This document shows positions 16,101-25,995 of a stretch of 59,816 nt of DNA, one piece after another. The position numbers were made by a program, and so were the translations under genes. Location: positions 1 to 59,816 of the forward strand of contig NZ_JACSIT010000117.1 of assembly GCF_014349155.1 (NCBI RefSeq). Direction: 5' to 3'. Positions within the stretch are counted from its first letter, which is position 1; each line of letters opens with the position of its first letter. This stretch comes from Neolewinella lacunae (lineage in GTDB: Bacteria; Bacteroidota; Bacteroidia; Chitinophagales; Saprospiraceae). The notes beneath the pieces are model-generated. The model was not told the origin of the DNA. It saw only the letters and a list, made by a program, of their open reading frames with translations, and made no database searches.

Positions 16101-18695
16101 TCAAAATCTCAGGCGGTATCCTATCTGCAAACCAATCGTCGTCACCTGGGTAGCGTTACCAGAAACTTCCGGGTTTACAAAACTTCCTCCAAAATGTTGG
16201 ATGCGCAGGCCGCCAATCAGGGCATTTTTCTCCGACAATTGGTATTCACCCGTCAGCATCCCCACAAAACCGATGCCCGGGCGCCGGCCGAGGAAGTGCC
16301 CGCCGCCTACGGCCCGGAAGGTATCTCCGACTTTCAGGTGCGCATTGCCGCCACTCGATAGATTCAGGCTAGGGCCCGCTTCGAGCAGCAGTCCAAGGCG
16401 ATTCCCCTTGAGGCGGTACCCCAAAAGCACGGGAAAATCAATGCTGCTTAACTGGTTGTAATAACGGGTTTCCCGGATGGTGGTTTGGGGAACTTGAACC
16501 GTGCCCATTTCCTCGGTACGCGAACCGTCCGGGTTTTGAATGATCCGGACCACTGCCGTGCGGGACACAGTCGTAGTGCTGGTCTCCACGCTCGACACCT
16601 TAGAATTGATCACCGTGGCCGCCAGGCCGGCGCGCAGGCTCAGGCCATTGGGGCGGTGGTGCCCCGCCAGCGCTTGGACGGTAATGGCTTCGAGCGACTT
16701 CTCCCCCTGCGATCCACCCGAGCGGGCGGCCAGGCTCAGGGCCACACCGGGCTCGGCCGTCCAGTAAGGCGGATTCTGCTGCCGCCGCAGGCGTCGGGCG
16801 GCGCGGCGGGCCATTCGAGCAGCCCGACGCAATTCTTTCCTCGCCAGTCGCTCCGCCCGACGAAGTTCTTTCTTGGCCAGTCGCTCGGCACGGCGTTCCA
16901 GGCGGTACTTCAGTCTTTCGGCCCGGCGCTGATCGCGGGCCAACTTTCGTGCTGCCCTCTCGGCCCAACTGGCGGCTTTGCGGGCTTCCAGCGCAGCGAG
17001 CTGTTCGGCGCGGCGCTGCTTGCGCTCCGTCCGGCGATCATCCCGGCGCTGGTCGCGGCCCATGGCCCGACGATTCTTTTCGGCCTTGTCTTCCGCCTTA
17101 CGCAGCGCGCGTTCCGCCTGGTCGGCTTCGCGGCGTTGACGCAGCTCATCCTGTCGCTTCGTGCGTTGGGCCAATCGGTCGGCCGCAGCATCCTTTGCGG
17201 CTTTTCGCTGCGCGGCCCTGCGTTCCCAGCGTGCCTGCTGGAGGGCTAGCCGGGCGGCTTTTTGTTCCTGCTTTTGGCGCTGTGCCGCCAATTTCCTGGC
17301 CCGCTGTTGTTCCACGAATTGCTGCTTCAGGCGGGCCCGGTTGCTGCGCGCAATGCTCGCTCTTTCCGCTGCGCTGAGGCGGGGGGCACCAGGTGCGGGA
17401 GCGACTGATGGGGGTACGGCGGCTTGCGTAACGATGGCAGGAGGATTGCGCGCCTCTTCAGCACGCTGTGTGGCGAGCCCGGCCACGCGAAGCGCTTCCC
17501 TACGCTGCCGCTCCTGCTCTTGTGTACGCTCGTATTCCTGTCGGGCAATCCGCGCCTCCGCTGCGGCCTGTTGCTGCCGTTCCTGTTCTTCCTCCGCTAA
17601 TCGCCTGGCTGCTTCGCTGGCGCGTTGCTCCTCTTCCCGCTGCGCCATTCGCCGGGCGTTTTCGGCTTCTGCTGCCAGGCGTTCTGCGGCTTGCCGGGCG
17701 GCGAGTTGCTCACTTTTGCGTAGTTCCCGCGTTTGCCTGGCTTCTTGCCGGGCGGCGAGTCGCGCTGTTTTTGCGGGATTTTCCTTGTGCGCAGCTTTCG
17801 GCTTGGGGGGAGCCGTATCCCTTGGTGCTTTGGCCTTTGGCGGGTCCGTTACGCCTTTGGCTACCAGTTGAGGCTTAGGGGTGGCACGTTCGGGAGTTTT
17901 GGCTACCCGTGTAGCCAGGGCTTGTTGCTGCCGCTGCTCCTCCTCCGAACGCCTGGCTTCCCGTGCGGCTAAGACTTGTTCCTGCTGCCGCTCGTCTTTC
18001 AATCGCTTGGCTTCCCGTTTGGCCACCAGCTTTTCGTTTTCTGCCTTTCTTTTTGCGCGTTCGGCTTCGCGTTTGGCAACTGCCTTGAGCCGCTTTTGTT
18101 CCGACTTGAGCATATCTGCCTCCAGTTTGGCCAGGGCTTTCGCTCGGTCGCGTTCGGCTTTCAATAAGGATGCCTCGCGTTTGCGGGCGGCTTTGGAGGT
18201 AAGCTGTGACGGATCGGCAGCACCGTCTTCCGTTAAAGCATCGAGGCGTTCCTGCCTCCGCTCTAACCGATCTTTGATCATCGCCTGGTGGCGGGCCAGC
18301 CGCTCGTTAACTTGCTGGTTTTTTTCTCTTCTTTGGCGTTCCAACTCTTCCTCCGGTGGCGGAGGTGTACCCAGGATGGTGTGCTTGAGGATCACGGCGG
18401 TGCGCGCCCTTTCCTCCTGCGAAGATTGCCGGAAAGTTTCTTCCGCTTTGGCTTTTCGGGGGGGCGGCGGAAGGGAATCCGCAAGCGTCAAATGCGCAGG
18501 CTCAAAATTCCCGGATGCGGCCGTAAGTCCACACGATAAAAGGAGCATTAATCCAGAGGCCAGCAAAAGACGAAAGGGCTCCCCTACCCTACCCTCCAGC
18601 CACCATGCCCACGCACCAACCCAACCACGATTAGCCCGCATGATGAATGACATCATGAAGGAACTAATGCTATGGCCAGGACTGCTACTCTGCAT
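16101..18695 (-). CDS. Large basic coiled-coil protein with C-terminal outer-membrane beta-barrel
   Basis: 864 residues with three parts. N-terminus: hydrophobic segment LLLASGLMLLLSCGLTAASG (residues about 43-62), a signal peptide or lipobox; starts at residues 14, 15 or 19 are alternatives. Residues about 80-620: extraordinarily Arg/Lys/Ala/Glu/Gln-rich low complexity, with repeats such as RAERLAKKEL and RAERLARKELRRAAR, predicted long helix/coiled coil. C-terminus from about residue 630: aromatic-ended beta-strand repeats (GLSLRAGLAATVINSK, FPVLLGYRLKGNRLGLLLEA, TTIGLQIGYRLRF), i.e. a PorT-like eight-stranded barrel. Function unknown; a periplasmic tether or peptidoglycan-binding spacer anchored in the outer membrane is one possibility. 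Downstream gap 15705-16100 holds only repeats. Confidence 0.75.
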   Translation of the reverse strand: MQSSSPGHSISSFMMSFIMRANRGWVGAWAWWLEGRVGEPFRLLLASGLMLLLSCGLTAASGNFEPAHLTLADSLPPPPRKAKAEETFRQSSQEERARTAVILKHTILGTPPPPEEELERQRREKNQQVNERLARHQAMIKDRLERRQERLDALTEDGAADPSQLTSKAARKREASLLKAERDRAKALAKLEADMLKSEQKRLKAVAKREAERAKRKAENEKLVAKREAKRLKDERQQEQVLAAREARRSEEEQRQQQALATRVAKTPERATPKPQLVAKGVTDPPKAKAPRDTAPPKPKAAHKENPAKTARLAARQEARQTRELRKSEQLAARQAAERLAAEAENARRMAQREEEQRASEAARRLAEEEQERQQQAAAEARIARQEYERTQEQERQRREALRVAGLATQRAEEARNPPAIVTQAAVPPSVAPAPGAPRLSAAERASIARSNRARLKQQFVEQQRARKLAAQRQKQEQKAARLALQQARWERRAAQRKAAKDAAADRLAQRTKRQDELRQRREADQAERALRKAEDKAEKNRRAMGRDQRRDDRRTERKQRRAEQLAALEARKAASWAERAARKLARDQRRAERLKYRLERRAERLAKKELRRAERLARKELRRAARMARRAARRLRRQQNPPYWTAEPGVALSLAARSGGSQGEKSLEAITVQALAGHHRPNGLSLRAGLAATVINSKVSSVETSTTTVSRTAVVRIIQNPDGSRTEEMGTVQVPQTTIRETRYYNQLSSIDFPVLLGYRLKGNRLGLLLEAGPSLNLSSGGNAHLKVGDTFRAVGGGHFLGRRPGIGFVGMLTGEYQLSEKNALIGGLRIQHFGGSFVNPEVSGNATQVTTIGLQIGYRLRF

Positions 18696-18710
18696 AAGGC
18701 AGATTGCTTT

Positions 18711-18886
18711 AGAGCTTGTTTGGGATTTTTAAGAACTGATAATCAATGACTTGTGGTTCTGGCTAGACAAAAAAATGCGCGCATAGTGGACTACGTAAGC
18801 CATTTTTTGTGACGCCAGGTTCACAGCACGAAGTACTGCGCAGCAAAGTGCTTGGTTATCAGGAAGTAAAAATCCAAACAAGCTCT
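18711..18886. repeat. MITE-like structured repeat, copy 1 (176 bp)
   Basis: Long imperfect terminal inverted repeats of about 40 bp: AGAGCTTGTTTGG then ATTTTTAAGAACTGATAATC on the left, and the mirror of AGAGCTTGTTTGGATTTTTA then CTTCCTGATAACCAAG on the right. An inner pair (ACAAAAAAATG and CATTTTTTGT) flanks the palindrome ATGCGCGCAT. No gene inside. A second copy is at 56623-56777. Both copies sit between TTT and TAG, consistent with a short T/TA-type target. It fills most of the 278-bp gap between two genes. Confidence 0.88.
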
Positions 18887-18973
18887 TAGGTGATCGGGGG
18901 AGGTATCCGCCATCCGGGCTCAACAGTTTCCGCTTGGGAACTAGCAATAGCACAGATAGGGGAAATGGCTAGT

Positions 18974-20770
18974 TTACAGCTCCAGCCGGAAGGCTACTTG
19001 CACGTTGACGCCAGTGGCTTCTACCGTTCGGCTGGCGTCATTTTGCAGGTTCATCGCTACGCTGAAGGACCCTTCGAAGGTCATGCCATCCTGGGAAAGA
19101 CGGATCCCCTGCATCCCGATTTTTTGGGCCGGGTCCACGTATACCTTCCCCTCACCGTAATCTTGGCCAGGGAGGAGACGGTAGATCGCCGCCGAGCTTT
19201 CTCCGTCCGCAAAAGCCCCTTCGCGCGGATCAGCAAACTGGAGGAATACACTGTACTCTTCTCCATCCAGCGTACCGGCTGCCCGCACCAACCAGTCATA
19301 GGCTTCGTTTTCGGGCCAGTAAATCGGTACCAACTCCGTAATCGGAATGGAGACGCCACCAATGGTCAGGTCAAAATATTCGTTGTCTCCGAGTTCACCG
19401 CATACGACAAATTCGGTCGGCATTTCCTCGCTGGCCGAGCGGCGTACTACGCGGGAAGCCGCTTTATAGTCGTTGGTGAAGGCCTGGACGAGCAGGTCGT
19501 CGCCGCTGCAGTCGATCAGGTTGATGACCGCCATGCCGTCGCCGTTAGGCGCGAAGAACTCCCCGTTGTTGCCCCCGTTTCCGCCTACCCAGATTTCAAT
19601 TTTATCCTGATCCGGAAGTGCCGCACCGCTGCAATCGCGGACCGTGGCGACGAAGACGGGGTTAGTCAGGTCAACGGTAATTTCTCCAACGTTGCGTGAA
19701 GTATTGGCTTCGAGGGGCTCGACTGCAAAGACGTAGATTTCTCCCGTACAAGGGTCGGTGACGTTGAAAAACAGGGGGGAACCCGCCACAACATTTACAC
19801 AAAAGTAGCCTTCGCAATCCACGCGGGCCGCCGAACAATTCATCCCTCCATCCAGGCTCACCAGAAAGGGCGTATGCGTGAGGGGAAGTCCGTTGGGATC
19901 CACGAAACGACCACAGATCCGCGTTACGGGGTGCGGAACATCTACATTGCAGGTGCCACTGCGGGTAATGAACACAACGTAACAACCGGGGGCCAGCGTA
20001 GCCACCCCGTTCGGCAACCAAAAGCCGGAGGGGTCGAGCACCCAGAAGGGCACCTGGCTGGGCGCGCCTTCCTCCGTATTGGCTTTGATGGGCAGACGTA
20101 CCTCCGCCGGGGTACTGCCATCCAATACCAGTGGGGTGCCGTCGGCGGCCTCAAGCGCAATGTCCATCATCCCGTAGCTCTCCAGAGCGACCGTTTCGCC
20201 GGATTCCGACCGGGCGGGGAAGTTGAGGGCACTGTTCAGCATTTCGGTGGGGTCTTCCGGTGCGTCGTGGTTAATGAATACGGCCACCTCTCCGGTGTAG
20301 GGGGTACCGTCTTCGGTCGTAACGATGCTGCCGGCCGGAATTTTGACGGAGAAGTTTTCACCCAGCTCAAGCGTGCCGCCGGCCACCGGGTTGATGTCCC
20401 CGGCCTTGACTTTAGGCTCCATGACAAACGTTTCCCGGAGTTCCCCCTCGCCGGCGGGCAGCAGGAAACGGTGCTCCGGCCAGAAGCCCGGTTTGGTCAC
20501 CGTAACGGCAGTCCCGTTCGGGTCAAGCTGATCTGCGCGGAAGGTCACTGAACCATCCGGGTTGACCCGGGCTTCCGAGCCAATACCGCTAATGGTGGCA
20601 TCAACCAAAGTATTGCCCGGCCGGGTGGTCGTTACCGCCGTGATGGTGGCCGTGACGATGGCTGGCGTGGGGACTTCGCCCGTAATGGTAGTCACGTTCA
20701 CCCCTTCCTCGCGGCAACTGCTGAATACAACCAAAATGAGAAATATGGGATAAAGTAGATGTTTACGCAT
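18974..20770 (-). CDS. Large exported lipoprotein with carboxypeptidase-regulatory-like beta domains
   Basis: 598 residues from MRKHLLYPIFLILVV; lipobox FSSC with Cys at about 19, so an outer-membrane lipoprotein. The rest is beta-rich: an N-terminal carboxypeptidase D-regulatory-like segment (VDATISGIGSEARVNPDGSV, FWPEHRFLLPAGEGELRETF), a ZU5-like stretch (GENFSVKIPAGSIVTTEDG, YTGEVAVFINHD) and further CarboxypepD-like repeats (ICGRFVDPNGLPLTHTPFLV, VATVRDCSGAALPDQDKIEI). The start at 20770 was preferred because it gives a clean signal peptide. Family members are of unknown function, probably surface or adhesion scaffolds. Divergent from the DUF2490 gene across an AT-rich 247-bp gap that should carry both promoters. 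Confidence 0.75.
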   Translation of the reverse strand: MRKHLLYPIFLILVVFSSCREEGVNVTTITGEVPTPAIVTATITAVTTTRPGNTLVDATISGIGSEARVNPDGSVTFRADQLDPNGTAVTVTKPGFWPEHRFLLPAGEGELRETFVMEPKVKAGDINPVAGGTLELGENFSVKIPAGSIVTTEDGTPYTGEVAVFINHDAPEDPTEMLNSALNFPARSESGETVALESYGMMDIALEAADGTPLVLDGSTPAEVRLPIKANTEEGAPSQVPFWVLDPSGFWLPNGVATLAPGCYVVFITRSGTCNVDVPHPVTRICGRFVDPNGLPLTHTPFLVSLDGGMNCSAARVDCEGYFCVNVVAGSPLFFNVTDPCTGEIYVFAVEPLEANTSRNVGEITVDLTNPVFVATVRDCSGAALPDQDKIEIWVGGNGGNNGEFFAPNGDGMAVINLIDCSGDDLLVQAFTNDYKAASRVVRRSASEEMPTEFVVCGELGDNEYFDLTIGGVSIPITELVPIYWPENEAYDWLVRAAGTLDGEEYSVFLQFADPREGAFADGESSAAIYRLLPGQDYGEGKVYVDPAQKIGMQGIRLSQDGMTFEGSFSVAMNLQNDASRTVEATGVNVQVAFRLEL

Positions 20771-21017
20771 GGTCAGGGGGTTTTTAAGCGACTGGTTAAG
20801 TTTCAGGGAAAGATAATGCATTGAGGCGCTTTATCCAGTAAATTAAATATTAATTAACGCTTTTCCATTTTTCTGCAAGCTAAAATTCCGGCGTCCGGTG
20901 CCGTTCGTCCGTCCTTTCAAGCAATTTAAACGTGAAGCCATCTTTGCGGGGCTTTACTCCCGGATTGGCAAAATCATTACCTTTGCCGACTTTTTTACCA
21001 CTCCCCTACCCCGCCGT

Positions 21018-21719
21018 ATGCGTCACTTGGTTGTCCTGCTGCTTTTTTCGGTACTGATTCCAGTCCCGCTCGCTGCCCAATGGGAAGCCTGGACGGGCGT
21101 TGCATTAGAAAACGAAGTCAATAAAAACTACGGCTATCTCTTTGAAATGGAGCATCGCCGCACCTTGGCGGGTGACCCGGAAGAAACGTATTTGATCCTG
21201 CTGGCCAGCAACTTCGCGCTGGCCAAAAAACTCAGTCTCACCCTCGGTACCCGCCTACGACCAGGCGCGGCCGAGGATCCCAGCATCCTGCGCGTTTTCA
21301 GCGACCTGAACCACAAATTGCCACTTGGAAAGTCACCCTTCACCTTGGAAGGCCGCCTGCGGTACCAACAAGACCGGCCCCTGGGCGAAGATGGCAGCCT
21401 GCGCCGCGTCAGCATCCGACCACGCCTGGGCGTGGCTACCAAAATCAACGAGCAGCTGTCCTTTATCGCCGAGATGGAGGGGCGCTTCCGCTTCGATAGC
21501 CGCGACGAGTGGAGCCGCGTTCGCTTCACCACCGGCCTGGAATACGTCGTCTCCGACCGCATCTCCCTGGAGCTGTTCTGGCGGCAGGAGGACCGCATCA
21601 ACCAGGCCAGCCCCTCCCGCGACATCATTCTAGGTCTTTACGCCGATTACACCCTCCCCAGCGGCCGGGAACGAAGCTGGAAGGCCCGCAACCCCTTCGG
21701 CCGGCGGATTACCTGGTAG
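21018..21719 (+). CDS. DUF2490-family outer-membrane protein
   Basis: 233 residues from MRHLVVLLLFSVLIPVPLAA (Sec signal, cleavage after AAQ-like site). The mature part alternates beta strands typical of DUF2490: WEAWTGVALENEVNKNYGYL, FEMEHRRTLAGD, LRVFSDLNHKLPL, FTLEGRLRYQQDR, RVRFTTGLEYVVSD and ELFWRQEDR. These are small outer-membrane barrels of unknown role. The upstream in-frame ATG at 20898 would add 40 residues without signal character and was rejected. Convergent with ilvN across a 119-bp pyrimidine-rich tract. Confidence 0.8.
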   Translation: MRHLVVLLLFSVLIPVPLAAQWEAWTGVALENEVNKNYGYLFEMEHRRTLAGDPEETYLILLASNFALAKKLSLTLGTRLRPGAAEDPSILRVFSDLNHKLPLGKSPFTLEGRLRYQQDRPLGEDGSLRRVSIRPRLGVATKINEQLSFIAEMEGRFRFDSRDEWSRVRFTTGLEYVVSDRISLELFWRQEDRINQASPSRDIILGLYADYTLPSGRERSWKARNPFGRRITW

Positions 21720-21764
21720 AGAAATTAGCCATCTGTGTCTACTTTGCTCCTCGTCCTTTCCCTT

Positions 21765-21783
21765 GCACCTGCGGCCGCGCCCC
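21765..21783 (+). repeat. 18-bp dispersed repeat copy (intergenic)
   Basis: GCACCTGCGGCCGCGCCC, perfect consensus, between the stops of the convergent DUF2490 and ilvN genes. It is preceded by TTGCTCCTCGTCCTTTCCC, which in one frame translates LLLVLSLAPAAAP, a signal-peptide-like run. Confidence 0.9.
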
Positions 21784-21790
21784 TTTTCCC

Positions 21791-21854
21791 TTCGTCCTTT
21801 ACTCCCTTAATCCTTTTCTCCCTTCGTCCTTTTCTCCCTTAATCCTCTCCCCTG
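21791..21854. repeat. Two imperfect 32-bp tandem units, pyrimidine-rich
   Basis: TTCGTCCTTTACTCCCTTAA then TCCTTTTCTCCC (21791-21822) is repeated with few changes at 21823-21854. The second unit runs over the ilvN stop codon, so the last residues GRGED lie at its edge. Confidence 0.75.
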
Positions 21855-22375
21855 CCCAAAGTAGCCAGGTAATTGTTCAGCATTTCCATGGGCTTCACGA
21901 TGGCCACCCGACCGGAGCGGACGAACTCGTAAATGCCCACATTTTTCAGTTCCAAGAGTAAAGCCTGGGTCTCGCTTTCGTGTCCCGTTTTCTCAATCAC
22001 CACGTACTCCGGCTCAATGAGCAGTACGCGGGCATTGTGGCGGCGAATCATCCTTTCCACCTCGTTTCCGTGGCTGAACGCCGCAATGGGCACTTTGTAA
22101 AGGGCGATCTCCTGGTGCACAATCTGGCTGTCGTCGTAGTAAAACGCCTTCAGCACGTCCACCTGCTTATCGAGCTGGGCGACCAGTTTAATGACCATTT
22201 CCTCACTCACGGCCACTACAATGGTAAAGCGGTGAATGGTCGGGTCACTGCTCTGGCTGGTCGTGAGGCTGGAAATATTGAGGTTGCGCCGGTTGAAAAT
22301 CCCAACGACGCGGGAGAGCAATCCCGCCTGGTCTTCGGTGAATACCGTAATGGTATAATGCTTGATTTCACTCAT
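21839..22375 (-). CDS. ilvN: Acetolactate synthase small (regulatory) subunit
   Basis: 178 residues from MSEIKHYTITVFTEDQAGLL. The ACT domain (residues about 1-80) carries AGLLSRVVGIFNRRNLNISS, the valine-feedback region of IlvH/IlvN, followed by the C-terminal ferredoxin-like domain. It binds and activates IlvB and confers branched-chain feedback. It is the last gene of the ilvDBN operon; the 126-bp gap to ilvB is almost entirely filled by two dispersed repeats. In-frame codons upstream of 22375 come from repeat sequence and were excluded. Confidence 0.93.
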   Translation of the reverse strand: MSEIKHYTITVFTEDQAGLLSRVVGIFNRRNLNISSLTTSQSSDPTIHRFTIVVAVSEEMVIKLVAQLDKQVDVLKAFYYDDSQIVHQEIALYKVPIAAFSHGNEVERMIRRHNARVLLIEPEYVVIEKTGHESETQALLLELKNVGIYEFVRSGRVAIVKPMEMLNNYLATLGRGED

Positions 22376-22413
22376 AATTTTTAGCCAGATTTTCAGGGTG
22401 CAGGGTGTTAAAG

Positions 22414-22432
22414 GGGGCGCGGCCGCAGGTGC
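22414..22432 (-). repeat. 18-bp dispersed repeat copy (ilvB-ilvN gap)
   Basis: Reads GGGCGCGGCCGCAGGTGC on the plus strand, i.e. the consensus in reverse orientation. It abuts the 27-bp C/G hairpin at 22434-22460. It lies 39 bp upstream of the ilvN start, inside the operon. Confidence 0.9.
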
Positions 22433-22433
22433 T

Positions 22434-22460
22434 CCCCCCCGCCCCCCCGAAGGGGGGAGT
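22434..22460. repeat. 27-bp C/G hairpin repeat, copy 1
   Basis: Seven C, one G, seven C, GAA, then a G-run ending AGT; the C and G runs can pair. A copy differing by one base, inverted, is at 27846-27872. Flanking bases (TTGGC) are also shared. No coding role in this place. Confidence 0.85.
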
Positions 22461-22501
22461 ATGTTGGCCCCCCAACCCCCAAAGGGGGAGAGCAAGGGAG
22501 G

Positions 22502-24265
22502 TTAGCGCAGGTCTTCGGGTCCGAGGATCACCTCGCTTACCGCTTTTCCGCTCGGCACCATCGGGAATACGTTGTCTTCTTTTACGGTGTGGACGTGCAG
22601 CAGGTAGGGCCCGTCGTGGGCCAGCATTTCCGCTACGCCCGCCCTGAGGTCAGCGGGGTCTTTGATCGTCCGCCCCGCTACGCCAAAGCCCCTGGCGATG
22701 GTGACGAAGTCGGGGTTTTGCAGTTCTACCGAGCTGTAGCGCCGCTTGTGGAACAACTCCTGCCACTGCCGTACCATACCGAGGAAGTTGTTGTCCAACA
22801 ACACAATCTTTACCCCCACATTCCACTGCGCACAAAGGCCGAGTTCCTGGATCGTCATCTGGAAACCGCCGTCGCCGATGAAGGCCACTGTCTCCCGCGT
22901 TGGGTCCGCATACTTGGCACCAAAGGCAGCCGGCAGGCCAAAGCCCATCGTTCCTGCCCCCCCGGAGCTCACCCACTGGTCGTGGCCCGCAAACTCGTAG
23001 TAACGCGCTGCCATCATCTGGTGCTGGCCAACGTCGGTGCAGACAATGGCGAGTCCCTCCGTTTGCGCACTGACTTCCCGAATGACCTGCGCCATCCGGA
23101 GTTGTCCATCTGCCGTTGGAGACACCGCCTCGTCAATGACCCGCGCTTGCTCCGTTCGGGCGCATTCTTCAAAGCGGGCGACCCAGGCCGGGTAGGTTTT
23201 TTGTTCCACCAGCGGCAACAGTTTTTCGAGGGTCTCGCGGGCGTCGCCCAGAATGGGGACTGCCGCTTTTACGTTTTTGTTCAGCTCGGCGGGGTCCACT
23301 TCGATGTGGATGACCTCGCTGGTGGGCAAGTACTTATCAAGTTTGCCCGTCACCCGGTCGTCAAAGCGCATCCCGATGGCGATGATGACGTCGGCATCGT
23401 TTTGCAGCAGGTTGGGCCCGTAATTGCCGTGCATACCCAGCATCCCCATGAACAGGGGGTGGCTGTTCGGCAGGGTCGAAAGCCCGTGGCAGGTGGCGCC
23501 AACGGGGATGCCCGTCTTATCCACGAATTGCCGGAAAATCTCCTGCGCGTGCGCAATGTGGATGCCGTGGCCCGCCAGGATCATCGGTCGCTCCGCCCCG
23601 TTGATGAGTTCGGCCGCTGCCGCCAGGGCACTGCTTTTGGGTTTGTGGTGCGGCCGGTAGCTCCGGATGGTGTGCTCCGTCGGGTAGGCAAAGTCGGTCA
23701 TCGCCAGCTGCGCGTCTTTGGTAATGTCAATCAGTACCGGGCCCGGCCGACCACTATTGGCAATGAAAAAAGCCTTCTTGAAAACCCAGCCAATGTCCTT
23801 TGGGTCCGTAATCTGGTAGTTCCACTTCGTCACCGGAATCGTACAGTTGATCACGTCCACCTCCTGAAAAGCATCGCTGCCCAGCAGATAGCCGGGTACC
23901 TGACCGGTAATGGCCACCAGTGGAATAGAATCCAGTTGGGCGTCGCATAAGCCCGTCAGCAGGTTCGTTGCCCCCGGCCCGGAGGTGGCCATGCAGACCC
24001 CCGTCGTACGCCGCACCCGCGCAAAGCCCTCCGCGGCGTGGATGGCCCCTTGCTCGTGCCGGGGCAGGATGTGCGTCAGGCGGTCCTCGTAGTCGATCAA
24101 GGCATCGTAAATGGGCATTATGGCACCGCCGGGGTAGCCAAAGATGGTCTCAACGCCTTCTTGCACCAGGCATTCCAATACGGCAGCAGCGCCCGTCATC
24201 CGGACGGTTCCGGGAGCCTGGCCATTGCGCGCAGTCGTTAAGGTAGCAGTGGAATTGGGAGACAT
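22502..24265 (-). CDS. ilvB: Acetolactate synthase large (catalytic) subunit
   Basis: 587 residues. Condenses two pyruvates (or pyruvate with 2-oxobutyrate) using thiamine diphosphate, the first common step of valine/leucine/isoleucine synthesis. Motifs: [33 protein letters not shown] (catalytic Glu region), [11 protein letters not shown] and the ThDP-binding [19 protein letters not shown]...NN. The start at 24265 (MSPNSTATL) was chosen; the upstream in-frame ATG at 24304 lies only 9 bp after the ilvD stop and adds 13 atypical residues. Second gene of the operon, 47 bp after ilvD. Confidence 0.96.
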   Translation of the reverse strand: MSPNSTATLTTARNGQAPGTVRMTGAAAVLECLVQEGVETIFGYPGGAIMPIYDALIDYEDRLTHILPRHEQGAIHAAEGFARVRRTTGVCMATSGPGATNLLTGLCDAQLDSIPLVAITGQVPGYLLGSDAFQEVDVINCTIPVTKWNYQITDPKDIGWVFKKAFFIANSGRPGPVLIDITKDAQLAMTDFAYPTEHTIRSYRPHHKPKSSALAAAAELINGAERPMILAGHGIHIAHAQEIFRQFVDKTGIPVGATCHGLSTLPNSHPLFMGMLGMHGNYGPNLLQNDADVIIAIGMRFDDRVTGKLDKYLPTSEVIHIEVDPAELNKNVKAAVPILGDARETLEKLLPLVEQKTYPAWVARFEECARTEQARVIDEAVSPTADGQLRMAQVIREVSAQTEGLAIVCTDVGQHQMMAARYYEFAGHDQWVSSGGAGTMGFGLPAAFGAKYADPTRETVAFIGDGGFQMTIQELGLCAQWNVGVKIVLLDNNFLGMVRQWQELFHKRRYSSVELQNPDFVTIARGFGVAGRTIKDPADLRAGVAEMLAHDGPYLLHVHTVKEDNVFPMVPSGKAVSEVILGPEDLR

Positions 24266-24312
24266 AAGCTTAAAATTGGTAAAATGAGCAACTGGTGTCA
24301 GCAAGCCGGATC

Positions 24313-25995
24313 TTACAAATCCGTCACACAGCCCAGGGAAGCACTACTGACGGATTGGGCATATTTCCTGAGGATGCCGAAGGCGGCCCGCGGCGGCGGC
24401 GGTGTCCACCGGGCCCGGCGGGCGGCAATGGTGGCATCGTCCAGCTCCGCCTCCAGAACGTTGTTTTCCGCGTCGATGCGGATGATGTCGCCGTCTTCCA
24501 GCAGGGCGATCAATCCGCCCACCATGGCTTCCGGACTGATGTGGCCCACCACAAAACCGTGGGTGCCACCGCTGAAGCGGCCGTCGGTAATGAGCGCCAC
24601 TTTGCTGCCCAGGCCCTGGCCCATGATCTCGCTGGTGGGCTTGAGCATTTCTGGCATCCCCGGTCCGCCCTTGGGGCCGGAATAGCGGATCACAATGACG
24701 TCGCCTTCCTTGATCTGCCGCGCACCGATGGCCGTATTGGCTTCCAGTTCGGAATCAAACACGCGGGCGGGGCCCATAAAGTGCAAACCTTCCTTTCCGG
24801 TGATTTTGGCCACGGAGCCTTCTGTAGCCAGGTTGCCGTAGAGGATGCGCAAGTGGCCAGTTGCTTTGATGGGTTGGTCGAAGGGTTTTACGATGTCCTG
24901 CCCTTCCCGGAGCGGGGCGGCCTCGGCCAGGTTTTCGGCCAGGGTTTTGCCCGTCACCGTCAGGCAGTCGCCGTGCAGCAAGCCTTGTGCCAAAAGCGCT
25001 TTCATGACGGCGGGGACGCCCCCGGCGTAGTAGAGGTCTTCCATCACGTACTTACCACTCGGCTTAAGGTCGGCGATGAAGGGTACGCGATCGCTGATCC
25101 GCTGGAAGTCATCAATCGTAATGTCCAGCCCGGCCGCGTGGCTCATGGCCAGCAAGTGCAGCACCGCATTGGTACTGCCACCGAGGGCAATGAGGGTCAC
25201 CATCGCGTTTTCGAAAGATTTGCGGGTCAGGATATCGCTCGGCTTGATGTCCTTTTCCAGCAAATGGCGCAGGTATTCCCCCACCCGCTTGGTGTCGGCC
25301 AGCTTATCGGGGTGGTTGGCGGGGATGGAGCTGTTGTACGGCAGCGCCATGCCCATCGCCTCGATGGCCGTGGCCATCGTGTTGGCGGTGTACATTCCTC
25401 CGCAGGCACCGGAACCGGGGCAGGCGTGGCGAATGACGTTGCGGTACTGGGTTTCGTCGATCTGCCCCGTCCGGAATTTGCCCAGGACTTCGAAGGCGGA
25501 GACCACGTCGAGCTTCTCCTCGCCGTGGCAACCGGGGCTGATCGTTCCTCCGTACACCAGAATGGCGGGGCGGTTGAGCCGGCTCAGGGCGATCATCGCG
25601 CCGGGCATATTTTTGTCGCAGCCCACCACCGTCACCAGGGCATCATACCACTGTGCCCCGGCCACCGTTTCGATGCTGTCGGCAATCACGTCGCGGCTGG
25701 GCAGGCTGTAGCGCATGCCGTCGGTGCCCATGCTGATGCCGTCGCTGACGCCGATGGTGTGGTAGATCAGGCCAATCAGGTCGGGCTGTTCATTAACGCC
25801 GCGTTTCACGTCGTCGGCCAGCCCGTTCAGGTGCATATTGCAGGGGTTGCCCTCCCAGCCGGTGGAGACGATACCCACCTGGGCCTTGTCCAGGTCCGCA
25901 TCACTCATGCCAGTGGCGTAGAGCATGGCCCGGGCGGCGGGCTGCTCGGAGTTGCTCGTAACGTTTTTGCTGTACTTGTTTAATTCGTGGGCCAT
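24313..25995 (-). CDS. ilvD: Dihydroxy-acid dehydratase
   Basis: 560 residues. Dehydrates 2,3-dihydroxy-isovalerate (and the methylvalerate) to the 2-oxo acids, using an Fe-S cluster. Motifs: [33 protein letters not shown] and [17 protein letters not shown] (cluster Cys residues), and [13 protein letters not shown]. First structural gene of ilvDBN. A variant copy of the 18-bp repeat touches the start codon (25996-26012). About 90 bp upstream lies a terminator hairpin and then a branched-chain-rich leader peptide, so expression is probably set by attenuation. Confidence 0.97.
   Translation of the reverse strand: MAHELNKYSKNVTSNSEQPAARAMLYATGMSDADLDKAQVGIVSTGWEGNPCNMHLNGLADDVKRGVNEQPDLIGLIYHTIGVSDGISMGTDGMRYSLPSRDVIADSIETVAGAQWYDALVTVVGCDKNMPGAMIALSRLNRPAILVYGGTISPGCHGEEKLDVVSAFEVLGKFRTGQIDETQYRNVIRHACPGSGACGGMYTANTMATAIEAMGMALPYNSSIPANHPDKLADTKRVGEYLRHLLEKDIKPSDILTRKSFENAMVTLIALGGSTNAVLHLLAMSHAAGLDITIDDFQRISDRVPFIADLKPSGKYVMEDLYYAGGVPAVMKALLAQGLLHGDCLTVTGKTLAENLAEAAPLREGQDIVKPFDQPIKATGHLRILYGNLATEGSVAKITGKEGLHFMGPARVFDSELEANTAIGARQIKEGDVIVIRYSGPKGGPGMPEMLKPTSEIMGQGLGSKVALITDGRFSGGTHGFVVGHISPEAMVGGLIALLEDGDIIRIDAENNVLEAELDDATIAARRARWTPPPPRAAFGILRKYAQSVSSASLGCVTDL

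Noticed and set aside
20898..21017. Upstream extension of the DUF2490 gene
   Set aside because: It would bury the signal peptide 40 residues inside the protein.
22589..23950. Long plus-strand frame of 453 codons opposite ilvB
   Set aside because: It mirrors the well-conserved ilvB gene; composition is that of an antisense frame and no domain is recognisable.
24295..25983. Plus-strand frame of 562 codons opposite ilvD
   Set aside because: Antisense shadow of ilvD with no family resemblance; long open antisense frames are expected at this GC content.
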